Positions 1 to 7,547 of a stretch of DNA of 64,000 bases are shown piece after piece. Numbering within the stretch: position 1 is the stretch's first letter; every line of letters starts with the position of its first letter. Source of the stretch: Aquilutibacter rugosus (GTDB taxonomy: Bacteria > Pseudomonadota > Gammaproteobacteria > Xanthomonadales > Xanthomonadaceae); contig NZ_JAZHBO010000001.1 in assembly GCF_036541335.1 (NCBI RefSeq), forward strand, positions 310,001 to 374,000, in the 5' to 3' direction. The position numbers were made by a program, and so were the translations under genes. The notes beneath the pieces are model-generated. The model did not search any database. It saw only the letters and a list, made by a program, of their open reading frames with translations, and had not been told where the DNA came from.

Positions 1-1
1 G

Positions 2-1237
2 ACCGCTGCGCCGTTTGCCGAACTGTTCGATGCAGTTCACAACGCAGCCCTAGTCACCGCGGGTCGTTTGCCGGTCACCGCGTTGGGCATTACCTCCCCC
101 GATGCGCGCACTGTGCAATTTCAGCTGGACCGCAGCGCCAACTTGCCGGCCCTGCTCATCCTTCCCATTGCGATGCCCGTGTATTTGCCGGCCGTGCAGG
201 CGCATGGTGCGCGGTTTACGCAACCGGGCAACCTGGTGAGCAACGGCGCCTATGCGCTCGAGGCATGGACGCCGCAGGCCAACCTGACGCTGGTGCGTAA
301 CGCGCAGTTCCATGACGCCGCGAAGGTACGCATGGAACGGGTGCGCTTTCACGTGACCGAAGATGCGGCGGCCGAGCTGCAACGCTTTGCCGCCGGTGAT
401 TTGCATCTGACCGAAGTGGTGCCACCGCAGCCCTTGCCGGCTTTGCGAAAGCGCTTCGGTTCGCAGCTGCGTATCTCGCCGTACATCGGTTCGTTTTATC
501 TGGGCCTGAATCTGACGCAGGCACCGTTCAAGGGCAATCCGCGCCTGCGGCAGGCCTTGTCGATGGCCGTCGATCGCGATCTGCTCACCCGTTACGTGGC
601 CGGCCTCGGCGAGCAGCCGGCCTTCGGTATCGTGCCACCGGGCATTAGCGGATACACACCGGCTGTTGCGTGGTGGTCGGTAGGAACGACACAGGCACAA
701 CGTGCGGCCCGGGCGCGCAAGCTGTATCGCGAAGCCGGTTATTCCGCCGAACGACCGTTGGAAATCGAACTGCGTTACAACACTTCGACACCGCATCGGC
801 GATTGGCCTTGGCGGTAGCGGCCATGTGGCGCGACACCCTGGGCGTGCGGGCGCATCTTCGCAACGAAGAATGGAAAGTCTTCGTCAATAACCGCAAACA
901 GCGGGTGATAACGCAGGTGTTTCGCGGCGGCTGGATTGCAGATGTCCCGGACCCGCGTAATTTTCTGGTGGGCTACGGTCAGTTCGACAATGCGCTGAAC
1001 TGGTCGGGCCTGAACGATCCGGCATTCACCGAGCGCCTGGCCCGCAGTGATCGCGCCCGCAATGAAAAGGCACGGTTGCTGTGGTTGCGCGCAGCCGAGA
1101 CCCGTCTGCTGAATCAGGATGCCGTGATCCCGCTGTACTACTACACATCCAAGCATCTGGTGGCATCGGCGGTGCGCGGCTTCGAGGCCAATGCCTTAGA
1201 TCACCATGCCAGTCGCTGGTTGGACCTGCAGCCATGA
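2..1237 (+). CDS. Peptide ABC transporter substrate-binding protein, SBP family 5 (5'-truncated)
   Basis: Periplasmic or lipid-anchored binding protein of the OppA/DppA type (SBP_bac_5), which delivers peptides or similar solutes to an ABC permease. The frame is open to the left window edge, so the signal peptide and N-terminal lobe are missing; 411 residues remain. Typical family signatures are visible: a stretch reading YIGSFYLGLN followed by a run ending RQALSMAVDRD, and near the end LLNQDAVIPLYYY, which matches the late conserved block of the family. The stop overlaps the start of the downstream permease by 4 bp (ATGA), so the two are co-translated. Substrate cannot be decided from the sequence. 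Confidence 0.88.
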   Translation, partial: TAAPFAELFDAVHNAALVTAGRLPVTALGITSPDARTVQFQLDRSANLPALLILPIAMPVYLPAVQAHGARFTQPGNLVSNGAYALEAWTPQANLTLVRNAQFHDAAKVRMERVRFHVTEDAAAELQRFAAGDLHLTEVVPPQPLPALRKRFGSQLRISPYIGSFYLGLNLTQAPFKGNPRLRQALSMAVDRDLLTRYVAGLGEQPAFGIVPPGISGYTPAVAWWSVGTTQAQRAARARKLYREAGYSAERPLEIELRYNTSTPHRRLALAVAAMWRDTLGVRAHLRNEEWKVFVNNRKQRVITQVFRGGWIADVPDPRNFLVGYGQFDNALNWSGLNDPAFTERLARSDRARNEKARLLWLRAAETRLLNQDAVIPLYYYTSKHLVASAVRGFEANALDHHASRWLDLQP

Positions 1238-2148
1238 AGCGTTTGCTCAGCACTCTTCTCGAAGCGCTGATCACCCTGTGGTTGTTGGCGACCTTGTGTT
1301 TCTTCCTGCTGCGTGCGGCGCCCGGTGGTCCCTTCGACACGGAGAAGGCGGCACCACCCGAAGTGCAGGCCATGCTCGAGAGGCAATACCGTCTCGACTT
1401 GTCCTTGCCGGAGCAGTACCTGGCCTGGCTACGCGATGTGGCACACGGTGATCTAGGCCCCTCGTTCCAGTATCCCGACTACAGCGTCAATCAGCTGGTG
1501 GCGCAGGCGCTGCCGGTTTCCATGTTGAACGGTGGCCTGGCCCTGCTACTGGCGCTGGGCATTGGCATTCCGCTGGGCATCTTTGCCGGCCGTCGCGCCG
1601 GTGGATGGACCGACCGTCTGCTGATGTTTGTGGCCGGCCTGGGCATCTCCATTCCCAAGTTCGTGGTGGCACCACTGCTGGTGCTGCTGTTTGCCGTGAT
1701 CCTCAAGTGGTTGCCGGCCGGCGGTTGGGGCGAATGGCGTCATATCGTGCTGCCCGTGATTGCGTTGGCCTTGCCCAACATTGCGTACTGCGCACGCATC
1801 ATGCGCGCCTCGATGGCCGAGACGATGTCGGCCGAGTATCTGCAGGCCGCACGTTCGCGCGGCTACTCGGAGTGGCGCTTGCTCACGCAGCACGCATTGC
1901 GGCCGGCCCTGTTGCCGGTGGTGGCCTGGCTGTCGCCCGCGCTGATCAACGTGGTGACCGGTTCGGCCGTAGTCGAACAGGTATTCGGCATCCCCGGAAT
2001 GGGACGGTATTTCGTGCAGGGCGCATTGAACCGCGATTACACGCTGGTGTTGGGCGTGGTGCTGACGGTTGGCGCTCTGATCGTGCTGATCAACGTCGTG
2101 GTGGATGCCCTGCGGGCGCAGATGGACCCGCGCCTGCGACGCGGGTAA
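1234..2148 (+). CDS. ABC transporter permease, OppB/DppB family
   Basis: Inner-membrane permease of 304 residues, the usual length for OppB/DppB. It has an N-terminal membrane segment at about residues 8-26, a periplasmic loop, and five further hydrophobic segments. The cytoplasmic EAA loop that contacts the ATPase lies at about residues 201-228 (EYLQAARSRGYSEW and following), and the family motif around GIPGMGRYF follows at 252-260. The start is the ATG overlapping the stop of the binding-protein gene. No second permease or ATPase follows; the next gene is convergent, so partner subunits must be upstream of the window or elsewhere. Confidence 0.9.
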   Translation: MKRLLSTLLEALITLWLLATLCFFLLRAAPGGPFDTEKAAPPEVQAMLERQYRLDLSLPEQYLAWLRDVAHGDLGPSFQYPDYSVNQLVAQALPVSMLNGGLALLLALGIGIPLGIFAGRRAGGWTDRLLMFVAGLGISIPKFVVAPLLVLLFAVILKWLPAGGWGEWRHIVLPVIALALPNIAYCARIMRASMAETMSAEYLQAARSRGYSEWRLLTQHALRPALLPVVAWLSPALINVVTGSAVVEQVFGIPGMGRYFVQGALNRDYTLVLGVVLTVGALIVLINVVVDALRAQMDPRLRRG

Positions 2149-2160
2149 CTGCCATCCGCC

Positions 2161-3867
2161 TTACTGATTGTTGGCCGTGGTCGCGGGTGTAGTGCCCTGG
2201 TGACCCTTGTTGCGCGTGGAGCGCAGTAGCTCGGCACGCAGCACCGGATTGTTGACGCGACCGTCCTTGAGCCACACATCCACCCCGTTCGCAGCGACCG
2301 GTAGGCTCGCCGTTCGGCCCGCGCGCAAGGTAATCGTCTTGCCCGAGATCAGTGAGCGATAGCGCCCGCCTTCGACACGGGAACCCGGTATGCGCACGTT
2401 GCCGGACTGCTTGCCCTTATTGAGCGCTACCAGGGCCACCTGACGCGGATAACCCTTGGCCTCTAGGACACGATAGAAACCGGCGGTATCGCCCTTGAAC
2501 GTGACGTTGAGCTGCAGACCGCGTTGCAGGGCCGGAGTGGCCTTGCGGACCAGTGCGATGCGGCGCAGATTGCTGTAGATCGGCGATTGCCTGGCTTTGG
2601 CGATATTGGCCGTGCCATAGTAATTGCGGTTGCCCTCGTGCTCGGCTTTACCGCGTTCAAATCCCATCTCCGAGCCGTAATAGATCACCGGCGTACCGCG
2701 CGCCGTGAACAGCCAGTTGTTGGCATTGATGAATCCGGTATCTGTCGCGTTCATGCGCGGCATGTCGTGATTGTCGTAGAACGTCATCAGGTCATACGGG
2801 TTGGCGTACGGGCCATCCTGCAGATACAAGGCCGGCAGCAGATGTTCAAAGCCCGCGCCCTTGCCGGCAAAGGTCTCATCCATGGCTTTTTTCAGCGGGA
2901 AATCGAGCAGGCTGTAGTTGCCGTTGGCATCCCATGTGTAGGGAGCAATGTTGGCTGCATCGTAATCAAACGCCTCGCCGAACATAAAGAAGCCCGGATG
3001 CTCGGCACGAATGCGATCTGCAAAGGTCTTCCAGAACGACGATGGCATGTGCCGAATCGTATCCACGCGGAAGGCCGCCGCACCCTGATCAATCCATTGC
3101 AGATAGGCACCGACCAGATAATCAACGACGGCCGGGTTGGTCTCATCCAAATTGCTCAGCTGCACCAGATCGGGTGTGTTGTGATAAAACGCGTGCAGCG
3201 GATTGCCCTTGGGATCGAGCTTGGCGGGCTCCAGATTCTGCGTATTGGCCACAAGACGACCGTCTTTGTCGTACAGCTTGCCGAACTGATCCCGATCACT
3301 CGGTGCAGAGAACGAAGGCGATCCGTGATTGCCGACAATATCGAGCACGGTCAACAGGCCCTTGTTTTTCAGGCCTTGCGTCAGCCCCTTAAAATCCAGG
3401 CCTTTGCTCGGCCAATGCTCATCGAGCCTGTAGAAGTTGACGCCCCAGTACCCATGGAAGCCGGTCTTGCCGCCATCTTGCATGAATCCTTTCCATTGCA
3501 CCGGGCTGCTGCCGGTAAAGGCCTCGTTCGGATTGTCGACAATGGGAGTGAGCCACACGGCACCAAAGCCCATGCCGCGAATGTAATCCGCCTGATCCAG
3601 CAAGCCCTTAAAGTCGCCGCCCATGTAGCCGATGTTGGCGCTCTGCCCTTTCGGCGCACCGGCAATCGGACGGTCAAAGGTATGCAGTTCCTTGCCGCCC
3701 TGATCGCGTTGATCATTGGACTTGTCGCCGTTGACGAAGCGATCCGTCATGACGAAATAAACCGCATTGCCTGCGATGGGCTCACGGGTGCCAATCCACT
3801 CGGCAGCGGTGAGCGGCCCCGCAGCGGCCAGTAGCGCCAGACTCAGCACGGTACGAACAGGCTTCAT
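2161..3867 (-). CDS. Secreted GH13 alpha-glucan hydrolase (alpha-amylase/cyclomaltodextrinase-like)
   Basis: Exported glycoside hydrolase family 13 enzyme of 568 residues acting on alpha-1,4-glucans. A Sec signal peptide (residues 1-22, ending PLTAA) follows the ATG at 3867. The catalytic (beta/alpha)8 barrel shows the conserved regions: DIVGNHG near 176-182, nucleophile Asp269 in FRVDT, acid/base Glu298 in FGEAF, and Asp368 in DNHD. GTPVIYYGSEMG marks the end of the barrel and a small C-terminal beta domain follows. The start overlaps the stop of the MFS gene upstream by 4 bp, which argues for one maltodextrin operon. Exact product specificity (amylase, cyclomaltodextrinase or glucanotransferase) cannot be called from motifs. 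Confidence 0.9.
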   Translation of the reverse strand: MKPVRTVLSLALLAAAGPLTAAEWIGTREPIAGNAVYFVMTDRFVNGDKSNDQRDQGGKELHTFDRPIAGAPKGQSANIGYMGGDFKGLLDQADYIRGMGFGAVWLTPIVDNPNEAFTGSSPVQWKGFMQDGGKTGFHGYWGVNFYRLDEHWPSKGLDFKGLTQGLKNKGLLTVLDIVGNHGSPSFSAPSDRDQFGKLYDKDGRLVANTQNLEPAKLDPKGNPLHAFYHNTPDLVQLSNLDETNPAVVDYLVGAYLQWIDQGAAAFRVDTIRHMPSSFWKTFADRIRAEHPGFFMFGEAFDYDAANIAPYTWDANGNYSLLDFPLKKAMDETFAGKGAGFEHLLPALYLQDGPYANPYDLMTFYDNHDMPRMNATDTGFINANNWLFTARGTPVIYYGSEMGFERGKAEHEGNRNYYGTANIAKARQSPIYSNLRRIALVRKATPALQRGLQLNVTFKGDTAGFYRVLEAKGYPRQVALVALNKGKQSGNVRIPGSRVEGGRYRSLISGKTITLRAGRTASLPVAANGVDVWLKDGRVNNPVLRAELLRSTRNKGHQGTTPATTANNQ

Positions 3868-5363
3868 GCGTAGCTCTCCGATTGTGCGGCGCGAACCCGC
3901 AAGGCCAACAGACCGGCAATGATCATGCACGCACCACCGATATACAGCGCATTGGCTGCAAAATTACCCAGGTAGTGCTTGAGCACAAAACCAAGAATGC
4001 TGGCGGCCACCAACTGCGGGATCACGATAAAGAAATTGAAGATGCCCATGTAGGTGCCCATCTTGCCCGCCGGCACGCTGTCCGACAGCAAGGTGTACGG
4101 CAAGGACACAATCGAAGCCCAGGCCACACCCACGCCCACCATCGAGATCAGCAGCAGTTTGGGATCGCCGATCAGCGGGATCGAGATCAGGCCCAGTCCG
4201 CCCAGTAACAGATTGAGCATGTGAGCTCGGCGCACACCCAGTGCATTGACCAGCTTCGGAATGCCGATCGCCCACAGCGCCGCGAACAGATTGTATGCAG
4301 CGAACAGCACGCCGACCCAGTTGGCGCCTTCGTTATAGGCTACGCTGGTCGTATCGCTGCTGCCGTAATGCACGGCGGTTACGGTTTGCGTGGTGTAGAT
4401 CCACATGGCAAACAAGGCAAACCACGAGAAAAACTGGACCCAGGCCAGACGCTTCATCACGGCCGGCATGCCTTGGATATCGGCAATGATGACGTTGAGC
4501 ATGGAGCCGGAGCGAACCGAGGTGGCGAGCAGAGAGAGCAAGCCGTAGCCGGCAATGCCGCCGCCCAGAATCAGCAGTTCGCGTTCGAGTCCGAGGCCGG
4601 CCACGATGGCCATCGCCAGGATACCAACGATCAGCGCGATGCTACCGTGGCGACGTGCTTTGGACTGATCCAGGCTCGAGTGCACGACTTGGCGATGCGC
4701 ATCGTGAGCGGCCAGCACTTCGGGCGGGTATTCCTTGCTGCGCAATACCGTCCACAACACCGCACCCAGCAACACCACACCGCCGCAGTAGAACGAGTAT
4801 TTGACGGTATCGGGGATCACGCCTTGCGCTGCGGTATTGGCCACACCAAAGCGTTCAAACACATACGGCAACGCGCTGGCGATGACCGAGCCCGCACCGA
4901 TAAAGAAGCTCTGCATGGCAAAGCCGCTGGAGCGCTGGTTGGTCGGCAACTGGTCACCGACAAACGCGCGAAACGGTTCCATGGCGATGTTGATCGAGGC
5001 ATCCAGCACCCACAGCATGCCGGCAGCAATCCATAGTGCCGGTACGTGCGGGAAGAACACCAAGGCCAGAGACGCCAGAATGGCGCCAATCGTAAAGTAA
5101 GGACGACGACGTCCGAAGCGACCCCACGTCCGATCTGACAGATAGCCGATGATCGGTTGCACCAGCAAGCCGGTCAGCGGCGCGGCCATCCACAGCGCCG
5201 GAATGTCATCGGTCTTGGCACCAAGGGTCTCAAAGATGCGGCTCACGTTGGAGTTTTGCAGCGCAAACCCGAATTGAATGCCGAGGAATCCGAAACTCAT
5301 GTTCCATATCTGCCAGAAGGACAGACGCGGCTTGTCGTTTGCTGCGGTGGCGCTTGCGTTCAT
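3864..5363 (-). CDS. MFS transporter, SLC45-like maltose/maltodextrin or sucrose porter
   Basis: A 499-residue, 12-helix major facilitator protein of the SLC45/GPH-like type that proteobacteria use for disaccharide uptake. The diagnostic loop between helices 2 and 3 reads SDRTWGRFGRRRPY (about 76-89). The N-terminus FWQIWNMSFGFLGIQFGFALQ is typical of bacterial maltose porters found next to TonB-dependent receptors. It lies between two glycosidase genes, overlapping the downstream GH13 start by 4 bp and sitting 17 bp after the six-hairpin glycosidase stop, so it probably imports the maltose or short maltodextrins those enzymes release. Substrate is inferred from context. Confidence 0.88.
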   Translation of the reverse strand: MNASATAANDKPRLSFWQIWNMSFGFLGIQFGFALQNSNVSRIFETLGAKTDDIPALWMAAPLTGLLVQPIIGYLSDRTWGRFGRRRPYFTIGAILASLALVFFPHVPALWIAAGMLWVLDASINIAMEPFRAFVGDQLPTNQRSSGFAMQSFFIGAGSVIASALPYVFERFGVANTAAQGVIPDTVKYSFYCGGVVLLGAVLWTVLRSKEYPPEVLAAHDAHRQVVHSSLDQSKARRHGSIALIVGILAMAIVAGLGLERELLILGGGIAGYGLLSLLATSVRSGSMLNVIIADIQGMPAVMKRLAWVQFFSWFALFAMWIYTTQTVTAVHYGSSDTTSVAYNEGANWVGVLFAAYNLFAALWAIGIPKLVNALGVRRAHMLNLLLGGLGLISIPLIGDPKLLLISMVGVGVAWASIVSLPYTLLSDSVPAGKMGTYMGIFNFFIVIPQLVAASILGFVLKHYLGNFAANALYIGGACMIIAGLLALRVRAAQSESYA

Positions 5364-5380
5364 GCGTTGAGCTCTGAAGA

Positions 5381-7417
5381 TTACGGTGTGTGGACGATGG
5401 TGGCGGAGGGAACGGGCGAAATCAACAGCGGGCCCAGTGTGGCGTCATTGAGCGGGTACTCGCCGCCTTTGCCGCCGGTGTAGGCGCGATTGAGTTCCAG
5501 ATCACTCATATTTGTGCCCGCCGCCCATTCAATATGGCAGGTAGCGGCTTCTTTGACGGTGACGATGGCAGCCGTCGAATCCTGCTCGCGTACGCTATGC
5601 GGCAAGGTCATGGAAACAGCTTGCGTGGGTTGCGCCGCACATTGCCACAGTAAGGTGCGGACATTGGCGGTGATACCGGTGTTGATCGGGCCGTTACTGT
5701 TCTCGTAACGCTGCACTAAGCGATACGAACCGGCCGGCAACTTGGCCCCTTGCGTAAAGACGTGCGTGGGTCCGCATTGCGGCTGCGACGGCAGGGACTC
5801 AATACCGCGCTCCACTCGCGTCGCGCTCCAGCATTGCAGTTGCGTGCTCGATCGCATCGGAGCTGTGACACGACGGCCATTGAGATAGACGCGGTATTGC
5901 GCATTGTCGAGCCATTGCTGCGCAGCGCCCTGCGGAGTCGCGGGTGCCATGGCGGCCCCATTGCGATGCAGACGCATGGACGGCGCGGCAATACTGCGCA
6001 GCTGCACGATGGTGCGGTTGCCTTGGCGACGTTGCGATGCCTTCACCCACAAATTGCCGGAAGCGGTATTTTTGGGGCGGCGCAGCTCCAGCACCCGCTC
6101 GCCGCCCGTCAACGTGATCGAGCGGCGTTGGCCGAATACGCGTTGCGCCAAATCAATTGGCAGTTTGGGCTCGATGCGACCATCGAGACGGAGGCCGAAA
6201 ATGCCTTCGCGCAGGGTCATGAGCATGGCGCCCACGGACCACAGCTGCCGCGGTGAATTCACCACCGGACCACTGAGTGCGCCATCGTCCACATGCTTGG
6301 CACGCGTGACCAGCTCATAGTTCTCCATGTTGGAACCGTTCTGAGCGGCACCATCGAGAATGCTGTTGATCTCAAAGCGGATGCGCTCGACATCCTGCGT
6401 TTGTCGTGCGGCACGCAGGGCATACGCACTCACGAACGGCCACATCGCGCGGTTGTGATAAATCGGCACGTTCGGTTGCTGCGGCCACACCACCGGCGAA
6501 CCCAGCGCGGCCACGGGATACCGATTCAGGGCCCACAGGGCCTGCTTTTCGGTCAGGATGCCGGCATCAATCGCCAAAGAGATGCCGAGCAGATCCATCG
6601 AGGCCAGGCGCATCGGGTTATAGGCCGGACCGACCACGCTGTGCAGCACCCTGCTGCCCGGTTCCCAGAACACCTGCACGATGCGTTGCTTGAGGCGCGC
6701 CGCACGCCGTTGCCAGTCCTGCCGTTCGGCACCGGTCTTTAGTGCCGCCAACTGCCGCAGCGCCTGGTAGTGCAGCACATTGGTAGACAGCGCAAAGGAC
6801 TCGCCAAGGAAGGTCACATCATCGCGCGTCCATTGCGGATAGGTTTGCTCACGCCAATCGAGAAAGGACGTTTCGCCGCGGTACAAGCCCATGCGCTCAT
6901 CGAAGGCCGTCTCACGATCCAGCTGCAGCGTCTGCTCCAGCGCCGTGCGATAACGCGCATCGAATCCCGGATCCTGCCCCAGCACATGGCGCGCGGCCAG
7001 GAACCAGACCACCCGATCGGTGCTGATGGGCCAACTGCCACCGGAGCCGGTGTCCTGCGCAACGATCAGACCGCCGCGATGCGGACCGCTGCGGATCTCC
7101 GACAATTTGAAGGCCAGGCTATTGCGGACTCGCTGCGGATCGGTGGCAGCCAATGCCAAGTCGGCGGCAAAGGACAGATCGCGGGTCCACACGAAATTCC
7201 ACTTCTCGCCCGTCTCAAAACATTCGCAGGGGATCGGCTTGTTGCCGTTGTACGCCCAGTCCCGAATCGCGGTAACCCGATTGGCGTCGCGCTCGCGCAG
7301 TGCCATCTGATACATGGCATCGAGGCGTGGATCCGCACTGTCAATGCGTTCTGCCGCACGCACACCCGAGGGCATTAGCGTTGCGATGAATACGGCAACT
7401 GTCAGCAATAAGCGCAA
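5381..7417 (-). CDS. Exported six-hairpin glycosidase-like protein, probably acting on alpha-glucans
   Basis: A 678-residue secreted protein (signal peptide residues 1-21, ending GVRAA). The middle resembles (alpha/alpha)6 glycosidases of the GH15/GH63/MGH1-like superfamily, with aromatic and acidic patches NFVWTRDLSFAADLAL (74-89), GETSFLDWREQTYPQWTRDD (181-200) and WPQQPNVPIYHNRAMWPF (311-328). Candidate catalytic acids are in these patches but I cannot assign them. Residues from about 420 onward form a separate beta-rich, cysteine-containing region I do not recognise. It is the first gene of the leftward operon with the SLC45-like porter and GH13 enzyme and is divergent from pullulanase (130 bp between starts), so a glucosidase or debranching role is likely but unproven. 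Confidence 0.75.
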   Translation of the reverse strand: MRLLLTVAVFIATLMPSGVRAAERIDSADPRLDAMYQMALRERDANRVTAIRDWAYNGNKPIPCECFETGEKWNFVWTRDLSFAADLALAATDPQRVRNSLAFKLSEIRSGPHRGGLIVAQDTGSGGSWPISTDRVVWFLAARHVLGQDPGFDARYRTALEQTLQLDRETAFDERMGLYRGETSFLDWREQTYPQWTRDDVTFLGESFALSTNVLHYQALRQLAALKTGAERQDWQRRAARLKQRIVQVFWEPGSRVLHSVVGPAYNPMRLASMDLLGISLAIDAGILTEKQALWALNRYPVAALGSPVVWPQQPNVPIYHNRAMWPFVSAYALRAARQTQDVERIRFEINSILDGAAQNGSNMENYELVTRAKHVDDGALSGPVVNSPRQLWSVGAMLMTLREGIFGLRLDGRIEPKLPIDLAQRVFGQRRSITLTGGERVLELRRPKNTASGNLWVKASQRRQGNRTIVQLRSIAAPSMRLHRNGAAMAPATPQGAAQQWLDNAQYRVYLNGRRVTAPMRSSTQLQCWSATRVERGIESLPSQPQCGPTHVFTQGAKLPAGSYRLVQRYENSNGPINTGITANVRTLLWQCAAQPTQAVSMTLPHSVREQDSTAAIVTVKEAATCHIEWAAGTNMSDLELNRAYTGGKGGEYPLNDATLGPLLISPVPSATIVHTP

Positions 7418-7547
7418 GCGATCGTCCTAAAATCCGGCTGTGAGTCATCTTAGTGTGGCTTGCGCGCTGCAACATCGCTACATTCGTATTCAACTCACAG
7501 CGCAGGTACTCTGGGCCGAATCCCCTAGTCTACGGTTTCGACTCGCC

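Noticed and set aside
2524..3834. A 436-codon open frame on the plus strand opposite the GH13 gene.
   Set aside because: No recognisable motif, and the GH13 catalytic residues are all on the minus strand.
7440..7547. N-terminal extension of pullulanase from an in-frame GTG.
   Set aside because: The extension would place 36 residues before a well-formed signal peptide that starts at the ATG at 7548.
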